Below are positions 1-5,394 of a stretch of DNA of 6,800 nucleotides, one piece after another (position 1 is the first letter of the stretch; each line of letters starts with the position of its first letter). The position numbers and the translations under genes were made by a program. The notes under the pieces were generated by a model that did not search any database, had not been told where the DNA came from, and saw only the letters and a list, made by a program, of their open reading frames with translations. Source of the DNA: Nautiliaceae bacterium (GTDB lineage Bacteria > Campylobacterota > Campylobacteria > Campylobacterales > Nautiliaceae); NCBI GenBank assembly GCA_027008345.1, contig JALTBU010000109.1, positions 1-6,800 on the forward strand. The letters run 5' to 3'.

Positions 1-758
1 CTAAAAAAAGATTGTTTTTATTATTTGTTTTGGCAATGTTGCTTGGATTTTTGACAGGATTTAAATCAACGGCAGTATTTATTGCATTAATGGGGCTTGC
101 CGGATTGTCACCAATATTAAAATTTAAGAATTTAATCCTTTTTGCAGGTATATTTATTGTTTTAATGGCAATAAGTGCTTATAAATTTATGCATTTTACA
201 AATTTTTGGGATACATTTAATTATCTTTTAAGAAGGGCAACAGCAATTGCAGTGGATGGGACAGTTGGTGTATATAATTATTTTCCAAACGGAGGAGAAA
301 ATTCATATATGATACTATTATACAATTTAGGTAATAAATTGGCTTCTTTAATTACAGGGTATCCTAAAAATTCTATTGAATTTTTACAAATAGATTTAGG
401 AAGACATATTGGATATTTAACATATCCTTCGGAAGTGGCAAAAGAGGCAATTACCGGGGCTTTTAATTTGACTATAACAAATTTCGGCGAAGCGATATAT
501 CTTTTTGGAAAAAATTTTTTTTGGGTATATACATTGATTGTTTCTATATATATTGGAGTTATGATTTATTTATATAAATATGCGGATTTATTTTTAAAAA
601 TTGTTTTGATAGTTTATTTTATAACTGCACTTGATGTTGGAGGAGGGCGGATTACTAATATTTTTGCATTTACAACGTTTATATATTTATTGACTTTGTA
701 TTTTATATTGAAACTAATTTTTTATAGAGTAAAGGTTTATGAATATGAAAAAAATTAA
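1..758 (+). CDS. Polytopic membrane protein, probable O-antigen/repeat-unit polymerase (Wzy-like), 5'-truncated by window edge
   Basis: The frame is open to the left edge (Lys-Lys-Arg-Leu are the first whole codons), so only the C-terminal ~252 residues are seen; the TTG at nt 12 is probably an internal Leu, not the start. About six hydrophobic spans are visible: three near the beginning (roughly nt 12-65, 70-125, 135-185) and three near the end (roughly nt 520-585, 590-645, 655-725). Between them lies a ~105-residue less hydrophobic segment with aromatic, Arg-Arg and YP/NFGEA elements. A large extracytoplasmic loop followed by a helix-rich C-terminus is the usual plan of Wzy-type polymerases, which join undecaprenyl-linked repeat units in the periplasm; the 'GFKST' stretch after the first helix also fits. 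Family assignment rests on topology and context (a glycosyltransferase and nucleotide-sugar genes follow at once), because Wzy proteins share little sequence. A WaaL-like ligase or other polysaccharide membrane protein is the alternative. Confidence 0.6.
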   Translation, partial: KKRLFLLFVLAMLLGFLTGFKSTAVFIALMGLAGLSPILKFKNLILFAGIFIVLMAISAYKFMHFTNFWDTFNYLLRRATAIAVDGTVGVYNYFPNGGENSYMILLYNLGNKLASLITGYPKNSIEFLQIDLGRHIGYLTYPSEVAKEAITGAFNLTITNFGEAIYLFGKNFFWVYTLIVSIYIGVMIYLYKYADLFLKIVLIVYFITALDVGGGRITNIFAFTTFIYLLTLYFILKLIFYRVKVYEYEKN

Positions 759-1848
759 TTTAATTGTTCCGATTTTACTGCCTGAAAATATTGCGTGTAA
801 AAACAGAATGGAAAGCTTTATAGAAGTTTTGTCAAAAAGATATCAAATAAATCTTATAACATTAAGTAAAACAGATGAAGAGCATAAAGTTAAAAATTTA
901 TTTAAAAAGTATGATTTAAAATATTATTTTATTTTTAATGATAAATATCATAAAGATTATTTTTATAAAAGAGCGCTTAAAGAAATAGTTTTTTCTTATA
1001 AACTTATAAAATTGTCAAAAACAGTTGAAGCTGATTTTATTATAGCCACATCGCCAAGTATGTTTATAATTCCTTTTTTGCAATTTGATAAAAGAAGAAA
1101 AATCTTAGATTTAAGAGATTTGGTATGGGAATATATAGGCAATAAAAAAATAAAAAATACATTAAATGTGATTATGAGATTTTCTTTAAATAAAATAAAC
1201 AAACTTATTGTTACAAATCAATATGAAAGAAAAGTGCTTGAAAATTATAGACCTGAAATTATCTACAATGGTATATCTGAAGATAAATTTAATAAATTAA
1301 GCAATATTGAATTTGAAAAAAACGATAAATTTTCAATTACTTATGTGGGTAATATTGGTATTGCTCAAAATGTAGGTATTTTAATTAAGGCTGCACAGAA
1401 ACTTACCGATATTAATTTTAATATTGTTGGTGACGGAGTGGAATTTGAAAAAATAAATGAGTATGTTAAAAAACATAAATTACAAAATGTTTTATTGTAT
1501 GGTAGGAAAGAATGGAATGAAATTTTAGATATATACAAAAAAAGTAATGTTTTATGGGCTCAATTGGATGAAAATTTTAAAAGCGCTGTACCTTCAAAGC
1601 TATATGAGTATCTTTCAACTGGTTTGCCGGTGATTTTTGGAGGATATGGAGAAGCTGTTAATTTATTAAAAAATTTTGAAAACTGTTTTATACATAAACC
1701 AGGTGATGTTGATGGATTAAGTAAAATTTTATTGAATATAAAAGAAAAAAATTTTTCCAAAAGTTCTTATAATATAAGAAAAATAAGAGAAAATTATATT
1801 AGAGAAAAACAGGCTTTAAAATTATTGGAAATATTGGAGGATTTATGA
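739..1848 (+). CDS. Glycosyltransferase family 4 (GT-B fold, WbuB-like)
   Basis: This 369-residue cytoplasmic glycosyltransferase would transfer a sugar from a nucleotide donor to the growing lipid-linked oligosaccharide. The N-terminal half has the acceptor-side features of the WbuB-like subgroup: 'ADFIIATSPS' (98-107) and 'LDLRDLVWE' (123-131, equivalent to the RDLWP element). The C-terminal half has the donor-binding Rossmann features: 'ITYVGNIG' (200-207), 'NIVGDGVE' (228-235) and 'VPSKLYEYLSTGLPVIF' (284-300). E290 occupies the second Glu of the EX7E motif; the first Glu position is Ser282, as is common in enzymes with the PSKLxEY form. The start overlaps the previous gene by 20 nt. AAGG at 732-735 lies only 3 nt from the ATG at 739 but 9 nt from the in-frame ATG at 745, so 745 (MKKINLIV...) may be the true start. 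The stop overlaps wecB as ATGA. Donor and acceptor cannot be read from sequence; UDP-ManNAcA, made by the next two genes, is one candidate donor. Confidence 0.9.
   Translation: MNMKKINLIVPILLPENIACKNRMESFIEVLSKRYQINLITLSKTDEEHKVKNLFKKYDLKYYFIFNDKYHKDYFYKRALKEIVFSYKLIKLSKTVEADFIIATSPSMFIIPFLQFDKRRKILDLRDLVWEYIGNKKIKNTLNVIMRFSLNKINKLIVTNQYERKVLENYRPEIIYNGISEDKFNKLSNIEFEKNDKFSITYVGNIGIAQNVGILIKAAQKLTDINFNIVGDGVEFEKINEYVKKHKLQNVLLYGRKEWNEILDIYKKSNVLWAQLDENFKSAVPSKLYEYLSTGLPVIFGGYGEAVNLLKNFENCFIHKPGDVDGLSKILLNIKEKNFSKSSYNIRKIRENYIREKQALKLLEILEDL
1836..1840 (+). promoter_or_regulatory. Strong Shine-Dalgarno site for wecB
   Basis: A GGAGG sits 4 nt before the wecB ATG and lies wholly inside the last codons of the glycosyltransferase gene. 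With the ATGA stop/start overlap, it fixes the wecB start and points to translational coupling. Confidence 0.85.
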
Positions 1849-2975
1849 AAATATTATCAGTGTTTGGAACAAGACCTGAAGCAATAAAAATGGCTCCATT
1901 AATCAAATTATTAGAAAATGAAAGTTCTTTTGAGAGTAAAGTATGTGTTACAGCCCAGCACAGGGAAATGTTGGATCAGGTTTTGGATATTTTTAATATT
2001 AAGCCAGATTATGATTTAAATATAATGAAAAAAAATCAGGACTTATATGATGTTACTGTCAATATATTAACAGGTATCAAAGGCATACTTGAAGAATACA
2101 GACCAGATTTAGTACTGGTACACGGAGATACAACAACGACTTTTGCAACAACTTTGGCTTCTTTTTATCAAAAAATAGATGTAGGTCATATAGAAGCTGG
2201 TCTTAGGACTGGTAATATTTATTCACCTTGGCCTGAAGAAGCGAATAGAAAACTTACAGGGGTATTGGCAAAATATCATTTTGCACCAACAAAAACTGCA
2301 AAAGAGAATTTGATAAAAGAAGGTATTGATGAAAAAAATATTGTTATAACAGGAAATACTGTTATAGATGCATTATTGTTGAGTTTAAAAAAAATACAAA
2401 AAGATAAATTTTTAGAAAATAAAATAAGAAATGAATATAAATTTCCAAAAGAAGTGCTTGATTCTAAATTTATATTAATAACAGGACATAGACGTGAAAA
2501 TTTTGGTCAGGGATTTATAAATATTTGTAAAGCGATTAGAAAATTAGCATTTCATTATCCTGATGTAAATTTTATTTATCCAGTACATCTTAATCCAAAT
2601 GTTAGAAAACCGGTGAATGAAATATTATCAGATTTAAAAAATATTTATTTGATAGAGCCTCTTGATTATTTACCGTTCGTATATTTAATGAGCAAAAGTT
2701 ATTTAATTTTAACAGATAGTGGAGGAATACAAGAAGAAGCTCCAAGTCTTGGGAAACCTGTTCTTGTGATGAGAGATACTACTGAAAGACCAGAAGCAAT
2801 TGAATCTGGAGCAATTAAACTTGTAGGAACAGATAAAGTAAAAATATTCAATGAAGTATCATTGTTAATCGAGAATAAACAGGAATATGATAAAATGGCA
2901 CAATCAGTTAATCCATTTGGAGATGGAAAAGCCAGTAACAAAATAATAAATTTTTTAAAGGTAAATTTAAAATGA
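1845..2975 (+). CDS. wecB: UDP-N-acetylglucosamine 2-epimerase (non-hydrolysing)
   Basis: This cytosolic enzyme interconverts UDP-GlcNAc and UDP-ManNAc, the first step towards UDP-ManNAcA. At 376 residues it matches the usual length, and the family motifs are intact from end to end: 'FGTRPEAIKMAP' (7-18), 'TAQHREMLDQVL' (36-47), 'HGDTTTT' (93-99), 'HIEAGLRTG' (115-123), 'PWPEEANR' (128-135), 'ITGHRRENFG' (212-221), 'PVHLNPNVR' (246-254), 'LTDSGGIQEEAPSLGKPV' (289-306) and 'MRDTTERPEA' (309-318). The residues corresponding to the known catalytic set are D95, E117, E131 and H215. The start is fixed by a GGAGG and the 4-nt overlap with the gene before it. The gene overlaps wecC by 4 nt (ATGA), so the two pathway steps are coupled in translation. 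The high similarity to the WecB/MnaA/Cps19fK group leaves little doubt about the reaction. The hydrolysing NeuC type is excluded by the neighbouring dehydrogenase and the motif set. Confidence 0.97.
   Translation: MKILSVFGTRPEAIKMAPLIKLLENESSFESKVCVTAQHREMLDQVLDIFNIKPDYDLNIMKKNQDLYDVTVNILTGIKGILEEYRPDLVLVHGDTTTTFATTLASFYQKIDVGHIEAGLRTGNIYSPWPEEANRKLTGVLAKYHFAPTKTAKENLIKEGIDEKNIVITGNTVIDALLLSLKKIQKDKFLENKIRNEYKFPKEVLDSKFILITGHRRENFGQGFINICKAIRKLAFHYPDVNFIYPVHLNPNVRKPVNEILSDLKNIYLIEPLDYLPFVYLMSKSYLILTDSGGIQEEAPSLGKPVLVMRDTTERPEAIESGAIKLVGTDKVKIFNEVSLLIENKQEYDKMAQSVNPFGDGKASNKIINFLKVNLK
2957..2961 (+). promoter_or_regulatory. Shine-Dalgarno site for wecC
   Basis: AAAGG lies inside the end of wecB, 10 nt before the wecC ATG. 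The spacing is long and the match weaker than at wecB, so initiation probably relies partly on re-initiation at the ATGA overlap. Confidence 0.55.
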
Positions 2976-4177
2976 AAGTTTGTGTAATTGGTCTTGGATA
3001 TATTGGACTTCCTACGGCTGCATTGCTTGCAAATAGAGGATATGATGTTCATGGAGTTGATATTGTTCAAGATGTAGTAGATACTATTAATCAAGGGAAA
3101 ATTCATATAGTTGAACCTGATTTAGATACTTTTGTTCATGCTGCAGTCAATAGTGGAAAGTTAAAAGCAGATACAAAACCTACTAAAGCGGATATTTTTA
3201 TTATTGCTGTTCCAACTCCTTTTCATAAAAGTGGCTATGATATACCTACTCCAAATATAGATTATGTAATAAGTGCAACCAAATCAATTGCTCCTTATGT
3301 AAAAGAAGGTAATATTGTTATCTTAGAATCCACCTCTCCTGTTGGAACAACTGAAAAAGTTGCAGAAGTATTGCAAGAAAATGGAGTAAATACAGATAAT
3401 GTGTATATAGCTCATTGTCCTGAAAGAGTACTGCCGGGTAAAATTATGACCGAACTTGTTGAAAATGACAGAATTGTTGGGGGTATAAATAAAAAATCTA
3501 CTAAAAAAACAGCAGAATTTTATAGAAGTTTTGTAACCGGGGAAGTCTTAGAAACAGATTCAAAAACAGCTGAACTGTGTAAACTTACAGAAAATAGTTT
3601 TAGAGATGTAAATATAGCGTTTGCTAACGAGCTTAGTATTATTTGTGATAAATATGGAATAGATGTATGGGAGCTTAGAGAACTTGCTAATCGTCATCCA
3701 AGAGTTAATATACTTTATCCTGGTGTTGGAGTCGGAGGGCATTGTATCGCAGTTGATCCATGGTTTATTGTAAGTGATAATAAAGATGAGGCAAAACTGA
3801 TAAAAACAGCAAGAGTTGTCAATAATTATAAGACAGAATGGGTAATAGAAAAAATTAAAAATGAAGCTTTAAAATTTGAAATGGAAAATAAAAAAAAGCC
3901 AAAAATTGCCTGTATGGGACTTGCTTTTAAACCTGATATTGATGATTTAAGAGAATCACCGGCTTTATATATTACAAGAAGACTAATAAATGAAAATTTA
4001 GATATATTGCCCGTTGAACCTAATATTGAAAAATTTGATGAATTTAGAATTATAGATTATACAAATGCTATTCATAATGCAGATATTATTGTTTTTTTAG
4101 TCGCCCACAAAGAATTCAAGAATCTTGAAATTGATAAAAATAAAAAAGTTTTGGATTTCTGTGGAGTATTAAAATAA
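2972..4177 (+). CDS. wecC: UDP-N-acetyl-D-mannosamine dehydrogenase
   Basis: This enzyme oxidises UDP-ManNAc to UDP-ManNAcA in two NAD-dependent steps, using the product of the preceding gene. At 401 residues it is slightly shorter than the E. coli protein (~420). The NAD-binding glycine motif is 'GLGYIGLP' (7-14), with acidic D30 at the end of strand 2. Further hallmarks are 'IHIVEPDL' (44-51), 'AVPTPF' (79-84), 'ESTSPVGTTEK' (119-129), 'CPERVLPG' (149-156), 'ENDRIVGG' (164-171), 'CKLTENSFRDVNIAFANELS' (203-222, with K204 and N208), 'ANRHPRVNIL' (239-248), 'GVGVGGHCIAVDPWFI' (251-266, catalytic C258) and 'GLAFKPDIDDLRESPA' (316-331, R327). The ANRHPRVNI and CIAVDPWF blocks match WecC rather than UDP-glucose dehydrogenases. 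The usual PGPGVGGHC has Val for the second Pro here (PGVGVGGHC). The gene ends one base short of the converging sugar phosphotransferase gene, and its last codons form one arm of a probable terminator. Confidence 0.97.
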   Translation: MKVCVIGLGYIGLPTAALLANRGYDVHGVDIVQDVVDTINQGKIHIVEPDLDTFVHAAVNSGKLKADTKPTKADIFIIAVPTPFHKSGYDIPTPNIDYVISATKSIAPYVKEGNIVILESTSPVGTTEKVAEVLQENGVNTDNVYIAHCPERVLPGKIMTELVENDRIVGGINKKSTKKTAEFYRSFVTGEVLETDSKTAELCKLTENSFRDVNIAFANELSIICDKYGIDVWELRELANRHPRVNILYPGVGVGGHCIAVDPWFIVSDNKDEAKLIKTARVVNNYKTEWVIEKIKNEALKFEMENKKKPKIACMGLAFKPDIDDLRESPALYITRRLINENLDILPVEPNIEKFDEFRIIDYTNAIHNADIIVFLVAHKEFKNLEIDKNKKVLDFCGVLK

Positions 4178-4195
4178 CTTAAACTCCCCTTTTTT
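4163..4195 (+). terminator. Probable rho-independent terminator of the wzy-like/GT4/wecB/wecC operon
   Basis: GGAGT (4163-4167), a bulged A and TTAA (4169-4172) pair with TTAA (4179-4182) and ACTCC (4183-4187) around a 6-nt loop. CC and six T residues follow (4190-4195). The nine-pair stem holds both stop codons of the convergent genes. The T run exists only on the plus strand, so it should stop the wecC transcript but not the opposing one. The bulge and the 2-nt offset before the T run make it moderate rather than strong. Confidence 0.55.
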
Positions 4196-5072
4196 CTAAA
4201 ACCACTTGAAAAGTTTTAAAAAGAGTTTTAATTTCAAGCCAAATTGACCAGTTTTTTATATAAAACAAATCATACATAAGCTTTTGTTTTGCATCTAGTG
4301 CATTTTCTCCATAAGGATAATTTACCTGAGCCCATCCAGTGATTCCGGGTGCTACAAGATGTCTTTGATTATAGTAAGGAATTTCTTTTTCAAATATATC
4401 AATCCAGTATTTTCTCTCAGGTCTTGGACCAACCAAATGCATCTCGCCTTTTAAAACATTAATTAACTGAGGTAATTCGTCTATTCTTGTTTTTCGCATA
4501 AATGCTCCCCATTTAAATATTCTGGGGTCATTTTTACTTGCAAATTGGGGTTTTTCTTTTTCTGCATCAGGAATCATACTTCTAAATTTATAACATACAA
4601 ATTCTTTGCCGCCTTTTCCTACTCTTTTTTGTTTAAAAATTATAGGGCCTTCTGGGGATTCTTTTTTTATTTTATAAGCTGCATACGCCATAATGGGAGA
4701 GGTGAAAATTAATAGAGGAATTGAAACACTAAAATCAATTATTCTTTTTATAAAATATTCAATTTTATTGTAAGGCTTTATTTCCTCTAAATAGGAAATT
4801 TTTGTATTATTATTTGGGACATATAATTTATAAAGATAATTTTCTAAAAAATGTTCAATTGTTAGAAATTTATGACCTTTTAATTCAAGTGAAGTTAAAT
4901 ATTTAATTAATTCGTTATCTGCTTTGTCAGTATTTAAAATAATATATTCAAAATTGTTGTGACTAATAATTTTTTCTATTTCTTCTTTTTTGGGTTTAAC
5001 ATATACAATTTTTTTATTCAAATATTCTTTTTCTAATTCATTAAAGATATATTTTTTACCTAATACAATCAT
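4179..5072 (-). CDS. Polyprenyl-phosphate sugar-1-phosphate transferase (bacterial sugar transferase family, EpsB/WbaP-like catalytic domain)
   Basis: This enzyme transfers a sugar-1-phosphate from a UDP-sugar to undecaprenyl phosphate, the first membrane step of glycan assembly. The C-terminal ~190 residues of the 297 are the catalytic domain. A hydrophobic helix (about 109-134) carries Ser125-Pro126, the break that makes the single helix re-entrant in PglC. It is followed by 'GPIIFKQKRVGKGG' (142-155), 'CYKFRSM' (160-166), 'RKTRIDELPQL' (193-203, catalytic pair D198-E199), 'GEMHLVGPRPER' (209-220) and 'GITGWAQVNYPYG' (243-255). The C-terminal YDLFYIKNWS...FKTFQVVLEKRG section resembles the EpsB-type subgroup. 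The first ~100 residues are soluble and look like the remnant CoA-binding-like domain of that subgroup; the four transmembrane helices of full WbaP/EpsB proteins are absent. The ATG at 5072 has a weak AGTGG site and an extended -10 promoter just upstream. The sugar cannot be assigned; GlcNAc, a bacillosamine-type sugar or a hexose are all possible. Confidence 0.93.
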   Translation of the reverse strand: MIVLGKKYIFNELEKEYLNKKIVYVKPKKEEIEKIISHNNFEYIILNTDKADNELIKYLTSLELKGHKFLTIEHFLENYLYKLYVPNNNTKISYLEEIKPYNKIEYFIKRIIDFSVSIPLLIFTSPIMAYAAYKIKKESPEGPIIFKQKRVGKGGKEFVCYKFRSMIPDAEKEKPQFASKNDPRIFKWGAFMRKTRIDELPQLINVLKGEMHLVGPRPERKYWIDIFEKEIPYYNQRHLVAPGITGWAQVNYPYGENALDAKQKLMYDLFYIKNWSIWLEIKTLFKTFQVVLEKRGV

Positions 5073-5096
5073 TTTATACCACTTATTTTTGAAGAA

Positions 5097-5105
5097 ATTA
5101 TATCA
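5097..5105 (-). promoter_or_regulatory. Extended -10 promoter for the sugar phosphotransferase gene
   Basis: On the minus strand the sequence reads TGATATAAT, a perfect TATAAT (5097-5102) with a TGn extension. No good -35 box is seen, as is common for Campylobacterota sigma70 promoters. Transcription would begin near 5090, giving a leader of about 17 nt. Read-through from the tRNA promoter upstream is also possible. Confidence 0.6.
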
Positions 5106-5115
5106 AAATTTATTT

Positions 5116-5151
5116 AATTTTAAGCGACAGACACTTTTTAGGATTAAAATT
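5116..5151. repeat. Perfect 8-bp inverted repeat enclosing GTGTCTGTCGC
   Basis: AATTTTAA (5116-5123) and TTAAAATT (5144-5151) are exact inverted copies separated by 20 nt. The loop contains GTGTCTGTCGC on the minus strand (5124-5134). It lies 2 nt beyond the CCA end of the fMet tRNA. All eight pairs are A-T, so it would be a weak hairpin, and no clean T run follows on the minus strand; it is not a convincing terminator. Confidence 0.35.
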
Positions 5152-5152
5152 T

Positions 5153-5230
<78 letters not shown>

Positions 5231-5234
5231 TCAG

Positions 5235-5309
5235 TGGCTGGGCTGGGAGGATTCGAACCTCCGAATGACGGAGTCAAAGTCCGTTGCCTTACCGCTTGGC
5301 GACAGCCCA
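5235..5309 (-). tRNA. tRNA-Gln (anticodon TTG)
   Basis: The 75-nt gene folds as a full cloverleaf with an encoded CCA. Acceptor TGGGCTG pairs completely with CAGCCCA, followed by discriminator G. The anticodon stem is ACGGA/TCCGT around CTTTGAC, giving anticodon TTG. The T arm is GGAGG-TTCGAAT-CCTCC. The weak T1:A72 pair is typical of glutamine tRNAs. It is the first gene of the two-tRNA minus-strand unit. Confidence 0.97.
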
Positions 5310-5325
5310 ATCTGTGTGGATTGAA

Positions 5326-5354
5326 ATTATAATAAAAAAAATTTAAAATTGCAA
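5326..5354 (-). promoter_or_regulatory. Sigma70-type promoter of the tRNA-Gln/tRNA-fMet unit
   Basis: On the minus strand a perfect TATAAT -10 box (5326-5331) lies 17 nt from TTGCAA (5349-5354), a 4-of-6 match to the -35 consensus. Transcription would start near 5319, about 10 nt before the mature 5' end of tRNA-Gln. It is the best-formed promoter in the window. Confidence 0.7.
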
Positions 5355-5366
5355 GAGTAAATAAGA

Positions 5367-5372
5367 TATAAT
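5367..5372 (+). promoter_or_regulatory. -10 box of the pglB promoter
   Basis: A perfect TATAAT lies 22 nt before the pglB ATG, in an A/T-rich tract without a recognisable -35 box. Transcription would start near 5379, leaving a leader of about 16 nt. It is back to back with the tRNA promoter; the two -10 boxes are 35 nt apart. Confidence 0.6.
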
Positions 5373-5384
5373 TTTAAAAATTTT

Positions 5385-5390
5385 AGGAGA
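5385..5390 (+). promoter_or_regulatory. Shine-Dalgarno site of pglB
   Basis: AGGAGA with AGGAG ending 5 nt before the ATG at 5395. It is the first start codon after the TATAAT and fixes the pglB start. Confidence 0.8.
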
Positions 5391-5394
5391 AGTT

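Noticed and set aside
12..14. TTG as start of the first membrane protein
   Set aside because: No ribosome binding site is visible and the frame is open to the window edge; the first helix begins immediately here, so upstream protein sequence is likely.
505..530. A/T homopolymer run near nt 509-520 as a phase-variation tract
   Set aside because: Mixed A and T runs of this length are expected by chance in DNA this A/T-rich and there is no sign of a frameshift.
996..1202. 68-codon minus-strand open frame inside the GT4 gene
   Set aside because: Low-complexity, Phe/Ile/Leu-rich translation antisense to a real glycosyltransferase; no ribosome site or family match.
1560..1760. 66-codon minus-strand open frame inside the GT4 gene
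   Set aside because: Antisense to the conserved donor-binding part of the glycosyltransferase; no independent support.
2699..3106. 135-codon minus-strand open frame over the wecB/wecC junction
   Set aside because: It is antisense to highly conserved coding sequence of wecB and wecC, has no recognisable domain, and its existence follows from codon bias on the other strand.
3560..3742. 60-codon minus-strand open frame within wecC
   Set aside because: Antisense to the most conserved block of WecC, including the catalytic Cys region.
5116..5151. Rho-independent terminator for the tRNA unit
   Set aside because: The stem is entirely A-T with a 20-nt loop, and the minus-strand sequence after it is not a T run, so I list it only as an inverted repeat.
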